From Dysidea avara (lineage: Eukaryota > Porifera > Demospongiae > Dictyoceratida > Dysideidae): a stretch of 64,000 nucleotides of DNA. The stretch spans positions 8,333,277 through 8,397,276 of the forward strand of contig NC_089281.1 in assembly GCF_963678975.1 (NCBI RefSeq), given 5' to 3'. Within the stretch, counting starts at the first letter, position 1, and each line of letters starts with the position of its first letter. A model generated the notes under the pieces. That model saw nothing but the letters and a program-made list of their open reading frames with translations. It did no database searches and was not told the DNA's origin. Below, piece by piece: positions 33,791 through 45,235 of this stretch. Both the position numbers and the translations under genes were made by a program.

Positions 33791-34679
33791 GTCAACAGGA
33801 CATTTTGACATGATGGACTTGAAGGCTGACAAAGAAGAGCATAGTATTGAAATGCACTTACCGTACACTGCAAAGATAATGGAAAGATGAATAGTTCATA
33901 TTTCCATTGTAATTTATTTCCATTTGTGTTGTAGTAAAAAGGTCATTTTACTATTGTTCCAGAATTGGTTGGAGCATTGAAGTGAGACAAAGAAAAATTA
34001 TATGGGATCATTCTTAGTAAATATTTGATGGACCCTACCAACCTTTTTGTAATATCATCAGATTTTTGTCACTGGGGTAAGAACTAGTGTTATTTACAAG
34101 ACTCACTGCTGTTATTCATTGTCAGGTAACAGATTTAAGTTTACATATTACGACGAGTCACATGGTCCCATTCATTCTTCAATTGAGGAAACTGGATAAA
34201 ATGGTGCACTGTGTTATGTTACCCCAATCTATTTATTGTGCTTTGTAACTTTAGGGGATGGCAGAAATAGAGTCACTTAGTTCTGAAGGATTCGCCAAGT
34301 ACTTACGTAGACAAATACTCAAACACAATATGTGGTAGACATCCTATTAGTGTATTACTGCAGGTATTGCTGTTATAGTAATGACTGCTATATTAGAGTG
34401 TTTTAAGTGAATGTTCTATTGAAGTGTTTATTATATGTTTTTTAAGGCTATTGATCACTTCAAGTCAACCACACGGACGCTCAAGTTCTTACACTATGCT
34501 CAGTCTAGCAAGTGTAAAAGTTACTCAGACAGTTCAGTCAGTTATGCAGCTGCTTCATTGACCATAGAATAAAACCTGTTAGACAAATATGCACTAAATT
34601 ATCTTTACTACATGAAATATAACTTATATTAATTAAGTGCTACTTCCAGTTTATTGTTAGCTACAGTCAATGGAAGCTT
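33791..34679. other. Interval without a recognisable gene
   Basis: AT-rich; one diverged CTATTAGAGTG module near 34388. No supported exon. Confidence 0.4.
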
Positions 34680-34926
34680 CACTGCTTGAAGGTTCTTAGT
34701 TTACTAATTTGTTAAGCTGCTTTACTGTAGTTGTACCCAGTTATACTGATAGTAAAATGTCAGTAACTTTAAGTATATGGAACATAATTGTTTTACTAAG
34801 TTTTAAACTCTCAGTAAAACATCAGTGAATGCTAGTTTACTGAAAAAATACTAAAATAACAAACAATTAACTGTTCCATATACTGGGGATATACCACTCT
34901 AGTAAACTAAGAAACTTCAAGCAGTG
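34680..34926 (+). mobile_element. CACTG MITE copy 3 (247 bp), TSD CTT
   Basis: Ends CACTGCTTGAAGGTTCTTAG...AACTTCAAGCAGTG, flanked by CTT on both sides. Ends in CACTG plus 3-bp duplications fit the CACTA/EnSpm superfamily. Confidence 0.9.
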
Positions 34927-36244
34927 CTTATTTCAAGTTTGGTGAGAAATCCATACGGCTACAAGCATTATCTTGAGTATCACCATGTAAATTCAGTTTC
35001 TCCAGTTTTAGAGTTGACTTTCTGACTCCTTACTACACAAGCCTTCTCCAGTGGGATAATGATTTATGATTGTTATGTGCATGCCATATTACTGTAATTA
35101 CTATACATCCCTGAATAGAGAAATAACAACCCATTACTTCTTGCAGTACTTTTGCTCGCATGTAAGCATCTATAGTTGATATCTAGCTAATTGATTTCCT
35201 AGATATTGGAGAACTGTTAATACAGTATGTTTTAGTGCATGGGTTACGCTTTCTGCTAATCATGAGGGAATCACATTTTTGTAAATGCCATTCAACAGCT
35301 CAAGGAAAGATTTGGTTCAAATCATTTTGTGATTTCTTGCAATCCTGATACATTCAACCATCGTCAGCAAGCAGTTTGATGGTTGGATGATGCATTATAT
35401 ATACTTCCACAACAAAAAGTGTGTGTGTATAGCAGTGCATAAAACCACGTTTATAAACTGCATATACAAACCTTTTTTTGACAATGGTATATATCCAGCG
35501 TGGGGCATTTGGGCATGCAAACATTCCTTTCCACCTCCACCTCACAATTAAGTTCCGGGCTGTATATGTATACAAAGCATGTACTGGCAGAGGTGTATTT
35601 TGCTAGCTTAACTGAGACAGATGTAGAGGAGGCACAGCTAGGGACATCCTTCCAGTCAAATGACAAAAAGAATTTCAACCAAGATAATCTAATAGAGCAG
35701 TCAATGACTATATATACTGCAAAACTAATTATGTGGTTGATATTATACAATATCTTCAAAATCAACATTGTTACTGATTACACTCAGATGCAATAATGAC
35801 ATTCAAATATCATTGTACAATTGAGTGAATTTTTAGAGAAATTTTTATTCCAACCATTTGCACATCATTTCCAGCTCCTGCATGGGTTTGCCCCTATGAC
35901 ATAAAATCATATACACTACTCTACTGTGCACTTATGTACCTAAAAGTTAACATACTCTAAAACCTGTGTATGAATGGTTCCTCTTGTTAATATCACTTGA
36001 TATTCCATGATTAAGCTGGATCCACCCAGACATCTTCAAGAAGTGTGTCTTCAATTATAGCTTCACATGCTAGAAAGTTTTCATAACTTATGATGTAGGG
36101 TTATCAAAGTACGTTACTGTGCAAATGGGCAGTTTAATTTTCTACAGATCAGATATTGTCATTGTGCGCTGTTGTTCTGTACAGCATGCAGGGGTTATAG
36201 TTCATCATACCTCCAATAAATATCGCTATAGCTAATTGTGACTG

Positions 36245-36429
36245 AATTTTGGAAAATCACCCTTATTATAATGCCTGAAACAATTAGAATTTTCAAAATT
36301 AGCTGTTAATAGAAAAACTTTTCTAAAATTTTCCTTGTAATTTAAGGAATTTAACTTATAATGTGTTTCAGAACTAAACGTTAAATGTGTTTAATTTAAT
36401 GTACTCATAAGGGTGATTTTCCAAAATTT
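36245..36429. mobile_element. 185-bp MITE, TIR ATTTTGGAAAATCACCCTTA
   Basis: GAATTTTGGAAAATCACCCT (from 36245) is mirrored by AGGGTGATTTTCCAAAATTT ending at 36429. No ORF. Confidence 0.75.
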
Positions 36430-36780
36430 GGTCTTGTATTATACTTCTGTTAAAACCTTGCTGGGCCTGCATGGTCTGACTTGCACATTAACGTTAGAAA
36501 ATGTCACTACTGACTTTTTCCTGATGAAAATGTAATGAAATGCTTGAAATACCATACCAATAAAAACTTCTGGGTAGTATATACTTGTGAAACTGAATGT
36601 CTTCTAATAAAGCAGTCACCCTATAATTGTACAATATTCTAATAGAACAATCGCATGCACACATGTTTATCATAGCTGTGCTATAACACTGTATTTAATT
36701 AATGAGTAGGAGTGAAACAAGAGATATGAAAGTATACAATATAGCTATATAGGAAAATCCCAACTTTGGCATTAATACAG

Positions 36781-36936
36781 TGCATGGAACCTGTTAATTA
36801 GGACACTTGAAAATGAGGACACCTGCATAATCTATAGACACTTAGCAATGGTCCCAAATTATCCCTTAGCATGTAAACTGACCAGGACACTTTTGGTCAG
36901 TCCCAAGGTGTCCTTAACACAGAAGTTTCACTGTAA
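36781..36936. mobile_element. Diverged pogo/Tc1-like MITE
   Basis: The right end TGTCCTTAACACAGAAGTTT then CACTGTA, and the left GGAACCTGTTAATTAGGACAC, resemble the better-preserved MITE at 48366-48550 (ACAGTGGAACCTCTCTTAA). Arms are imperfect. Confidence 0.45.
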
Positions 36937-38013
36937 CATACCAATGTATTCCCACATATTATAATGCCATACATCTTTCATCTCTTTTTTTTTGCTACCA
37001 TGCATTTCTTGCTTAGATCCCTACTTCATTTTAAATGAATAAATATATACTACTATAATGATTGACTTACATGATCAGTAGCACATTAGTAATAGCTTTT
37101 TTGATGTAAACATAAATCCTGTATGCAGTATACAACTGAACATAAGCTGTGATGCCTTTGTTTACTTTCTATAATTACCATCCCACTAGGGACCTGCAAG
37201 AAGTCGTAACCTAGATATTAGAAACTTAGGTCAGTGGTGACTTAATTCCCAGACAAGTTTGATTAGATAGCTTTTCCATAATAATGACAGTTTTTTTTGT
37301 ATTAACAAGGTTGACTAAGAATTATGTGTAACTTGTTGCAGCATGCATGCAAAGTATGATTCTATGACAACTTATTAGTAATGAGGATATAGAACTACAA
37401 AACAAAGCTGGAAAAACAGCCAGGCAAAAAATGTAACAAGCAAAGTGGATGCATTTTAACCACTGTAAACGTTTCTATGAGTTGATATAGGAAATACTCT
37501 TGCATGCATGATATCATTAGAATGTTGAAATAGGATGTATGGACCCTTATTTAGGTATATATATATGCTGCACTAATAAAATTAATGTTTCTGACCAGTT
37601 TAGTCATTGATTGTATAGCTGTTATTAATGCTTCTGTGTTACCAGTATAACCAAAGTAATTATAGCTTTTAACTTTCCTAACAATATAATTCAAATGTGG
37701 TCCTCTAGGATTAGTCTAGTAACTCTTCAACTTCCTTGTCACTGAACACTGGTACAGAAAGCTGGTAACATTTAGTGAGCTCGAACTTCAACTTTTCCTT
37801 GACTAAAATCAAGATTGGCAAGTATTGAAACCTTCAGTTAAAACATCAACTTCAGTTTCCCACCAGCCTGGTGCACTCAATGACTCATAGCGGGCCAGTT
37901 ATGTAGTGGGCTAAGACTTCACATGTGAACAAAGAGTTTCTGATGTGTAAATAGTTTAATGGATCATTTGAACAACTTAGCTAACAAATCATAATAATAC
38001 TTTCCTGACATAC

Positions 38014-38421
38014 CATATTTGACCGGTTAATAGCCGCGGCTCGTATAATATCCACCCCCGGATAGTATCCGCTCCACAGCCTAGAATTATTGTCATAAGA
38101 GCCGCCCTCAGATAAGAGGTGTGGCTTGTATCTGAACATACTGTTGCCGGCAAGTGTTGACTAGACACGTTTGAAGCAGAAACCAGACAAAGGAGTTGCT
38201 TTAAGCCAGGAAATATTGTTTTTCAGAGAAGTTAAAATGAATGACAGTATTGAGATGATTAGACAAGGTCAGTCACTCATGAATCCGTATAAACGCCGCA
38301 GGCTGCTGCCACACAAGCTCATAGCAGCTGCCCCTTGGATAGTAGCCGCCTTCGCATAGTAGCTGCACGGTTTTGCCAGCTGAAAGTTATAGTAGCCGTG
38401 GCTATTAACCGGTCAAATATG
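38014..38421. mobile_element. 408-bp TIR element CATATTTGACCGGTTAATAG
   Basis: CATATTTGACCGGTTAATAG then CCGCGGCT is mirrored at 38394-38421 with one mismatch. GC-rich GTAGCCGC-type repeats lie just inside both ends. A 62-codon ORF (38171-38359) inside is not recognisable. Confidence 0.8.
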
Positions 38422-38767
38422 ATAGCTAATGAGGCATTTCACTTGGAAAGCTACATGGGCAAGACATTTCCTACAGTGCTTAGCTATACATTGTTGTGCT
38501 CAGTTGTTTTAAAGCAGTGTAGCTAGTCATGATTCATCAACAATTTTCCTAGTACGTTTTTGCAGAAGCATGCACAACTACTTATGCTGTTGATTAAGAA
38601 TAAAATCAACACGAATTTGCTAAATTAAGCAAATAATAATACTATACAGTGTGTCATCACAGCACATTACTGGTGGTATAAATAAGAGTCTATAATCCTG
38701 ATCATCTGCTCTCCCGCATCCATTTGTTGGCTAGGGAGTGACCAGAAACTAAGGACTTGGAGTGGCC

Positions 38768-38842
38768 TTAGTAACCCTCAGGCCCTGTATAGCGCCTTTG
38801 CTTCACTCAGGCTCCACGACATAGGGCCATTGGGTTACTAAA
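38768..38842. repeat. Imperfect hairpin AGTAACCCTCAGGCCCTGT
   Basis: AGTAACCCTCAGGCCCTGT pairs with ATAGGGCCATTGGGTTACT with a few mismatches around a 37-nt loop. Likely part of a short interspersed repeat. Confidence 0.45.
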
Positions 38843-38981
38843 TTACTTAGACCCCTGTGGTCTGAAGTCTACAGTACACACAACCCTCCAAACACTACAA
38901 ATCCAAACAGTGCTGTTTATTTTGTTTGAATATGTACAACAAATTGAAAACATGCATGCGTACACCTAGTATTTGTGACTT

Positions 38982-39112
38982 CTAGCTTATGTTTGTATCA
39001 CTTAGTTTGTTCATCTTTTTTACTTGTTTCCTAGCACTATCAAGCTTCTCATTGATGTGGTCTACCAATGCTGTGCTGACTGTTCCAGGGCTATGTACAC
39101 TCTGGTCAAGTA
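38982..39112 (-). CDS. Terminal coding exon of an unidentified gene
   Basis: On the minus strand a TTTTGTGCAG acceptor opens 131 bp that read, after two bases of a split codon, LDQSVHSPGTVSTALVDHIN followed by EKLDSARKQVKKMNKLSDTN and IS-stop. AATAAA follows about 65 bp past the stop (38916-38921). The tail is basic and helical, and could be a short coiled coil or DNA/RNA-contact tail. No upstream exon could be paired with confidence; it would lie above 39113, possibly beyond the LTR element at 40.5 kb. Protein family not recognised. Confidence 0.55.
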
Positions 39113-40486
39113 CTGCACAAAAGAAATTAAATATACGTAAATTAAAAAAAACAAAGTATGTGTTTTAGCAATCCTCTCCACATACCAACACCGATTTACT
39201 AGGCATTATATATCATGAAACAACCTTATATGCATAAAATTAAAATGAATTGTAGCAGTGCTGAAATGAATTTTCTACTATTCAAACAGTTGTGAACAAA
39301 ATGACCAATTATTTGACTATATATACTTTAACCATAAAAAAGCACTGTTGGGCAGTAAGGTAAAGCCTGAGAGCTATTTCTATCTCTTCTAAAAATAGAA
39401 TTTTTCAGTGTAAATATACCACTTTGTTCCCAATCTTTAAGCTTCAAAATTGGCTTCATCTACCTGATCACAGCTTAAATATCATGAACATAGTGGGTTC
39501 ATACATGATGTGTTGTCACTCCTCCTGAATAATTCTCACAAGTTGAGATGCAAGTGTATGTTCTCACATCATCTCATGCCTGCAAGCAATGAAACTTACA
39601 TATCCATTAAACAGTCCATAAAATTTAGTATCTCTACAAAATTTGTGTCACATGATTATCCTCGTGTGCAGTTGTTTAATGAGCATGTATCAGGCAAGAC
39701 AAGGCTGCTGGAACTGTCTGTCACTGGAAATTGTAATTAGGGGTGCATGTGGTAATTATGCTGGAATAATTTTCAGCATAATGTCAGAAATCACTATTCT
39801 AGCATTATGCTAGCATTTTGAAAGAATTAGCTATTAAAAGATTTCATGAATGAACGATCGATATACTCTAATAGAACACTCACAAGATCAAGATACTTTA
39901 ATAGAACATTCATCTATATATACTCTAATAAAGCAATTAATCCTATTTTTGCATGCTATACTCTTATTAGAACAATGAAATATCTTGTTTATTAACCATA
40001 GAATTTTAAATAAAGACTCCTTCTATTTCAATTTATTGGAATAATTTTGAGAATAATGCATAAGTTTTGGAGCATAATGCAAGCTTTTTCCAGGAAATTC
40101 TGAATGGAATTAATAATGCAAAGAATCATGAGCATGCATCAGTCCTAAAACTGTTATTTTTAATATGAGCAGGGCCATAAGTCCTAAAATGATCACATGA
40201 TGCCATGGATACACTACAAGACAAAATTAAATTTGGAGAACAAATGTAGCTGATCACTGTGAAAGATGGCAGTGCCTTCAATAAGATAAAAATCCAATAC
40301 CAGAATATAATGGATATGCTACCAAGAACAATTACAATTCCAGTGTATGGCAGCATTGCAGACTGTGTGTAACTACGTATAGACACATGTAATTTAAGGT
40401 ATGTAGGTACCTAAATAGATAGCAGCAAGAACAATTATCAGCCTAAGCACATTTTGTGTATATTGTGTTTGTTATCTCCATCAGGT
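39113..40486. other. Interval without a recognisable gene
   Basis: AT-rich. Holds a cluster of four ACTCTAATAGAAC-type modules between 39862 and 39975. A 76-codon plus ORF (39510-39740) has no visible features. It could be intronic to the minus-strand exon at 38982-39112. Confidence 0.35.
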
Positions 40487-40591
40487 TGTTAAGGATTACA
40501 GCGATACAACCAAACAAGGAACGATGCCATTATTATCAAATCTACTATCATGTGCACTTACACGCATGCGTGCAATACTAAATGTACTACA
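40487..40591 (-). repeat. 3' LTR (105 bp)
   Basis: Matches 43595-43699, sharing TGTTAAGGATTACAGCGATA and CATTATTATCAAATCTAC. Very short for a Ty3/Gypsy LTR. Confidence 0.92.
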
Positions 40592-40722
40592 TCCCTCCCC
40601 ACCTATACAAAACAATCATACAATTTGTCATACAATTGGTAATCAAACCCATACATAATAATAATAATAAGATAAGTTAGTGTCCCTCCATTTCTTCAAT
40701 CAAGTGTTCAAGAGGTTAGGTA

Positions 40723-41535
40723 TTATGATAACTTCGGCACACTTACATTAGCTGGTTCACTTGATACTTCAATATCCTCATTGGCTGAGTCATCAATGGC
40801 TATATCAGCTTCTGGTACATAACTGTCAGTTTGTTGAAGTTCCTCATCATCTTGTATACACCCAGCAGCTCGCAGTAGATGATCAGCATGACAATATCTT
40901 ACAGACTGTTTTGCTACTCTTACTAAGTATGTTACTGGACTCTTCCTTCTAAGTATGACACCAGTAAGCCACTTTGTTCGTCCTCTCTGGTTTCGTACCA
41001 GCACCTTCTCCCCTTCCATAAATGTTACAAGTGGTTTCTTCCCATCATGTGCTGCTTTCTGGCTTCGTTGATGGTGTTCCACTGTAGGTGCCAAGTTAGG
41101 GAATATTAGTGTTAGACAAGTTCTGAGTCTGCGATGTAAAAATAGTTCATCTGGATGCCTTTCTGTCGTTGCATGGGGTGTGGTTCTATAAATCAGTAAG
41201 AATTCTGCCAGCTGTTTTTTCAGTGGTACAGCTGTACCCATTTTTCTCATTGCTTGCTTTATTACCTGTACAGACCTCTCAGCTGCACCATTGGATGCCG
41301 GGTGATAGGGAGGAGTGTGGGAATGTTTAATTCCCTTGTTGTTACAATAATCTGCAAATGCTGTGGCTGTGAACTGTGGCCCATTGTCACTAACAATCTC
41401 CTCTGGCAGCCTAAAACTAGAAAAGAAGATCTGCAGTGCCTGAAGTGTAGCTGATGTCGTTTCCTGCCGTAGGGGTATTGCCTCAATCCACTTAGAATGG
41501 ACATCAGTAATGATCAGCATTTGGAACCCTTCAAG
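40723..41535 (-). pseudogene. Ty3/Gypsy integrase core and C-terminus
   Basis: The catalytic triad is visible: ITDVHSKWIEA (D), VSDNGPQFTA (D) and HPASNGAAERSVQ (E). EFLLIYRTTPHATTERHP and the C-terminal KVLVRNQRGRTKWLTGVILR follow, with normal spacing. An in-frame TAA at about 41533-41535 separates it from the zinc-binding half, where a Gly is expected. The ORF runs on to a 265-residue end with an acidic tail. Integrase would insert the cDNA; this copy is probably inactive because of the stop. Confidence 0.88.
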
Positions 41536-41960
41536 TTATGCAAAGTCTATATGTAGTCGTTTCATTGGCATGTTAGCCCAAGGCCAGCTATGAAGTGGGG
41601 ACACTGGAGGCAAATTGCACTGCATCGCACATTCTTGGCAGCTCTTCACAATTCTTTCAATATCATGATCAAGCCCTAGCCACCACATGTAACTATGAGC
41701 AAGTAGCTTCATTTTTACAATTCTCAGATGTGTGTAGTGTAACTCTTTCAGCAGGTGGCTTCTCAATGAGTCCAGAATGATAACTCTAGTTCCCCAAAGT
41801 AAACATCCTTGGTCAGTTGATAACTGGTTCCTTCTCTGATAAAATGGCTTCAATACATCACTCATGCCCTTCTGTGGCCAGCCCCCTAAAACATACTGGT
41901 ACACCTGTGAAAGGACAGGGTCCTTAATCATTTCTGTGGCAATATCTGTTGCTGTTAGCG
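41536..41960 (-). pseudogene. Integrase N-terminal zinc-binding half
   Basis: KELHYTHLRIVKMKLLAHSY and VKSCQECAMQ give the HHCC zinc site, followed by PMKRLHIDF leading into the core in the same frame after one stop. The N-terminal end of the ORF (beyond about 41960) belongs to the inverted fragment, so the joint lies near 41960-41970. Confidence 0.8.
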
Positions 41961-41964
41961 GCAA

Positions 41965-42371
41965 TGGGCCACAGCATTTGCATATTATTGTAATACCAAG
42001 GGAATTAAACATTCCTGCACTCCTCCCTATCACCTGGCATCCAATGGTGCAGCTGAGAGGTCTGTACAGGTAGTAAAGCAAGCAATGAGAAAAATGGGTA
42101 CAGCTGTACCACTGAAAGAACGGCTGGCAGAATTCTTATTGATTTATAGAACCACACCCCATGCAACGACAGAAAGGCATCCAGATGAACTATTTTTACA
42201 TTGCAGACTCAGAACTCATCTAACACTAATATTCCCTAACTTGGCACCTACAGTAGAACGCCATCAAGGAAGCCAGAAAGCAGCACATGATGGGAAGAAA
42301 CCACTTGTAACATTTATGGAAGGGGAAAAGGTGCTGGTACGAAACCAGAGGGGGCGAACAAAGTGGCTGAG
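41965..42371 (+). pseudogene. Inverted integrase fragment replacing RT/RNase H
   Basis: This stretch is the reverse complement of about 40971-41380 of the same element, at roughly 95% similarity. The plus strand reads FLLIYRTTPHATTERHP and FMEGEKVLVRNQRGRTKWL. It starts near ACAGCATTTGCATATTATTG and ends at AACAAAGTGGCTGA. Beyond it (42372-42550, minus) the reading returns to the protease-RT spacer (NRFPEVFQKNVGCIKGYSA). Gene conversion, template switching or an inversion-duplication would explain it. Confidence 0.88.
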
Positions 42372-43168
42372 TACCCCTTTATACATCCAACATTTTTCTG
42401 GAAAACCTCAGGAAATCTATTCACCATACCTGCTGTATTACTACGTACTTGGTGTAACATTGCCCAATCTAGCTTGATAACAGTGAGCCAATTATGACCG
42501 AATAGTGCTGGTTTGTGTTCCCCTTCTACAATGAGCAGTGGTAGTTGCACTTGTTGTGCTCCATATTATATGTCTACATCCACTTGCCCCACTACTTTCA
42601 CTTCATGTCCTGAATAACCTCGTAAGGGTCTACCCTGGTACGGCTTGACAGGCTCACTTTTTGTCATAATTTTCCACTGCTGTTCTGACATGACTGATAC
42701 CGCTGCTCCAGTATCTAATTCCAATTGGACTGGGTTACAATTTATCTTTAAATGTACATAGTATCCTTGTGTCACTCCCCCAGTAATGGTCCACAGTTTC
42801 AAGTCATCCATGCTACTGTTATCTTCACACTTTACTAGGTGGTCAAGGGGGCTGCTATCGGCACTAGGTATCACCTGTTTGACTGCCTTGTCAGAAGCTG
42901 CTGTCAACTTAGTTGACTTGCATACTACTTGCAGGTGGCCTCTCTTTCCACACTTGTAGCATAGACTCTGCCAAAGACGGCACACTGAAGTTGCATGGCC
43001 ACGTTTTCCACAGCACTGGCATTGCTTGGAATATCTCACAACATTAATATCAGACTCTTCATTAGGATGTGTGTGTATTTACTGTCCCTCCAAAACAGCA
43101 ATTTCCGCCACTGTAGCTATATCCAATGCCTTCTGTAACATCAACTCTGATTCAGCAAGTAATTTCTT
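42314..43168 (-). pseudogene. CCHC knuckles, retropepsin and start of RT spacer
   Basis: Two zinc knuckles (CQCCGKRGHATSVC and CYKCGKRGHLQVVC) are followed by the protease motif LELDTGAAVSVMS at about 42710, then GHNWL and FPEVFQ leading toward RT, which is missing. Upstream, the link to gag (KLLAESELMLQKALDIATV) carries in-frame TAG and TAA codons. The pieces otherwise stay in one frame down to about 42566. Confidence 0.85.
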
Positions 43169-43594
43169 CTATGTCTCACCGTGCTGTAAACCACACACCA
43201 ATCGATCTCGTAATGCTTTGTCAAGAAACGTGTCAAAGTCACAGGTGCGGGCTAGGCGTCGTAGCTGAATAATGAACTCATTGACAGGCTTGCTGAGAAG
43301 TTGGTCTCGTTTATGAAAGTTGAATCGCTCCGTGATGACCAGTGGCTTTGGTTTGAAATGCTTAGTTAAGGCTTCCTTGATCTTCTCCAGTGTACAGCCT
43401 TTGGGAGCCTTGGGGGCGACCAAATTCTTCAGGGTTGCGTAGGTATGGTCGCCCAAACCAGTGAGCAAGTGTGCCACGTGTTTCTCTTCTTTGATACCGG
43501 TCACGGAAAAGAACAGTTCCAGTCTTTCAAAATAGTCATCAGACTCCTTGTAGGGTTCAAACTTCACTGTTGATTGAGCCATCCTCGTTGCCAC
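43169..43594 (-). CDS. Gag capsid-like protein of the LTR element
   Basis: 141 codons starting at GTG/ATG just inside the 5' LTR. VKFEPYKESDDYFERLELFF, LTGLGDHTYATLKNLVAP and FIIQLRRLARTCDF fit the retrotransposon gag fold of Ty3/Gypsy elements. It ends at an in-frame TAG, after which the same frame continues toward the zinc knuckles. Function by family: forms the particle that packages element RNA. Confidence 0.82.
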   Translation of the reverse strand: MATRMAQSTVKFEPYKESDDYFERLELFFSVTGIKEEKHVAHLLTGLGDHTYATLKNLVAPKAPKGCTLEKIKEALTKHFKPKPLVITERFNFHKRDQLLSKPVNEFIIQLRRLARTCDFDTFLDKALRDRLVCGLQHGET

Positions 43595-43699
43595 TGTTAA
43601 GGATTACAGCGATACAACCAAATGAGGAACGACGCCATTATTATCAAATCTACAATCACGTGCACTTACACGCATCCATGCAATACTAAATATACTACA
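43595..43699 (-). repeat. 5' LTR (105 bp)
   Basis: Pairs with 40487-40591. In element orientation it is followed at once by TGGCAACGAGG, a candidate primer-binding site. Confidence 0.92.
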
Positions 43700-43703
43700 A
43701 GGT

Positions 43704-45235
43704 TGCATGGGATGTAATAATGGTAGAGTTTTGTCTCATCTCAAAGTGCATGTCGGTGATCTCACTCCTAAGACTCCTGGCACTGAAAAGCTTCAGGTGG
43801 GGAGCTATGCATTATCACACAAACTTATATAACTGTGCCTTCTCCACACAATGGCCTGCCAGGCCACGCAATGGCTTGGCCATGCCAAAACTAGAGTGCC
43901 AGTGCATCAATGGTATGGTAATGCATGGCATAATGATGTGTAACACAATATTAACAGACAGGAGATGCACATTATACTGTAGAACTCGGTATATGCAATA
44001 ATGCCATTATTGGCAATACTAAAGATGGAAATAATTCAGCTCAAATTGCATGAGTGGGATGCACGTGATAGCTATGTAAGGCATGCAACCAAAGGATTCA
44101 TCTATCAGTTTCCTAGCACCTAGCTACCAAGGGCCCCCACACTATTTTCAAAAGCATGTTTGGTCCCCTCTCCCACTTTTTGGGCCAAGTACTATTAGCC
44201 AATCAGCCAAAGTTATATACACACATAACTTACCTCCATACGAGAAGTCATACAACCATCACGAAAAGCCATACAATTATGGCTGTTGGTTGCTACCAAC
44301 AGACCTTCAGTGTTTTTATACCATAAAGCCTAAATGAATAAATAAATAAATCACGCAAAAGCACTCTCTGGGGTGTGGCATCACCAGTCCATCGCAACTG
44401 TTAAGCCATTCATTGTAATAAACATAAAAGCACCTGTAATTTTATTTCTGTTATGCGTGCACGTGATATCTGTTGTTCAAATATTTCCTGGATCCCGCGC
44501 AGTGAGAAGTTTAAACAGTAGAAAGAGTGCCACATCCGTGGCATTATATGATATGGGAAAAATTTAACTCGAATTTTTGAGGGTATAACAAATCTAAGTC
44601 TAAGAGGGCAGTCTCACTGTAGTGTGCGAGTGTATGGGAGTTGCTGACTACCGATGATTAATTTGGAAATTATTAATACTTTGTGGTGAATTTATCAAGA
44701 GAAACAAACAAGGATGCTCGGTCAGCATGCATGCAGGGACTGTTAGGCTGCTCCAAATGAGAGTGCATGTTCTCCACCTGCATCACCTCTGGTCACCCAC
44801 AATGAAATGTCATTATTACTAGGACCGGGTAACATACAACTAAGTACATACACCAACGCAACAACCCCCTGGTGAGGCTATGCATGCGACTAGGTGGTGA
44901 AGGCACAATCAAAATAATTATGATCTCAATATGTCACAATAGTGACAGATATAACACAATAGTGGCATTGTAACTAGAGGCCACAAGTTCTGGTACACCA
45001 TTGGTGCGGCAATGGCACAGTGATGTGTACACAGTATATAGGTATACAAAACATACAGGAGAGAACTATACATTATTGCAGTATAATACATTATTGACTA
45101 TGTATCCAATATACAGCACAGTATCAACTCGAGGACACCGGTAGCTAAATATGGTTCATCAGTGGTGTGGCAATGGCACAGTGATGTGGCAATGGCACAG
45201 TGATGGGTACACACTATATACATACACAATCAAAT
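43704..45235. other. Interval without a recognisable gene
   Basis: Contains a short tandem duplication of GTGGCAATGGCACAGTGATG (about 45165-45205), also seen singly near 45010. ORFs here are not supported by splice sites or domains. Confidence 0.4.

Larger units (their letters stand above)
34927..38010. other. AT-rich interval without a recognisable gene
   Basis: ORFs around 35350-35800 overlap on both strands and have no domain. Contains two MITE-like structures listed separately and several AATAGAGCAGTCA modules (35687, 36598, 36640). Confidence 0.4.
40487..43699 (-). mobile_element. LTR retrotransposon (Ty3/Gypsy type), lacks RT, TSD AGGT
   Basis: Two 105-bp LTRs (40487-40591 and 43595-43699) bound the unit. 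In element orientation they start TGTAGTA and end CTTAACA. AGGT is duplicated at 40483-40486 and 43700-43703. A polypurine tract GGTGGGGAGGGA precedes the 3' LTR, and a candidate primer site starting TGGCAACGAGG follows the 5' LTR. The order is gag, CCHC knuckles, protease, then integrase. Where RT and RNase H should be, there is a fragment of integrase in the opposite direction. It is therefore non-autonomous; LTRs differ at only several positions, so it is not very old. Confidence 0.92.

Noticed and set aside
35451..35796. Overlapping ORFs of about 100 codons on both strands
   Set aside because: Neither strand shows a known motif, and one runs through an AATAGAGCAGTCA repeat module.
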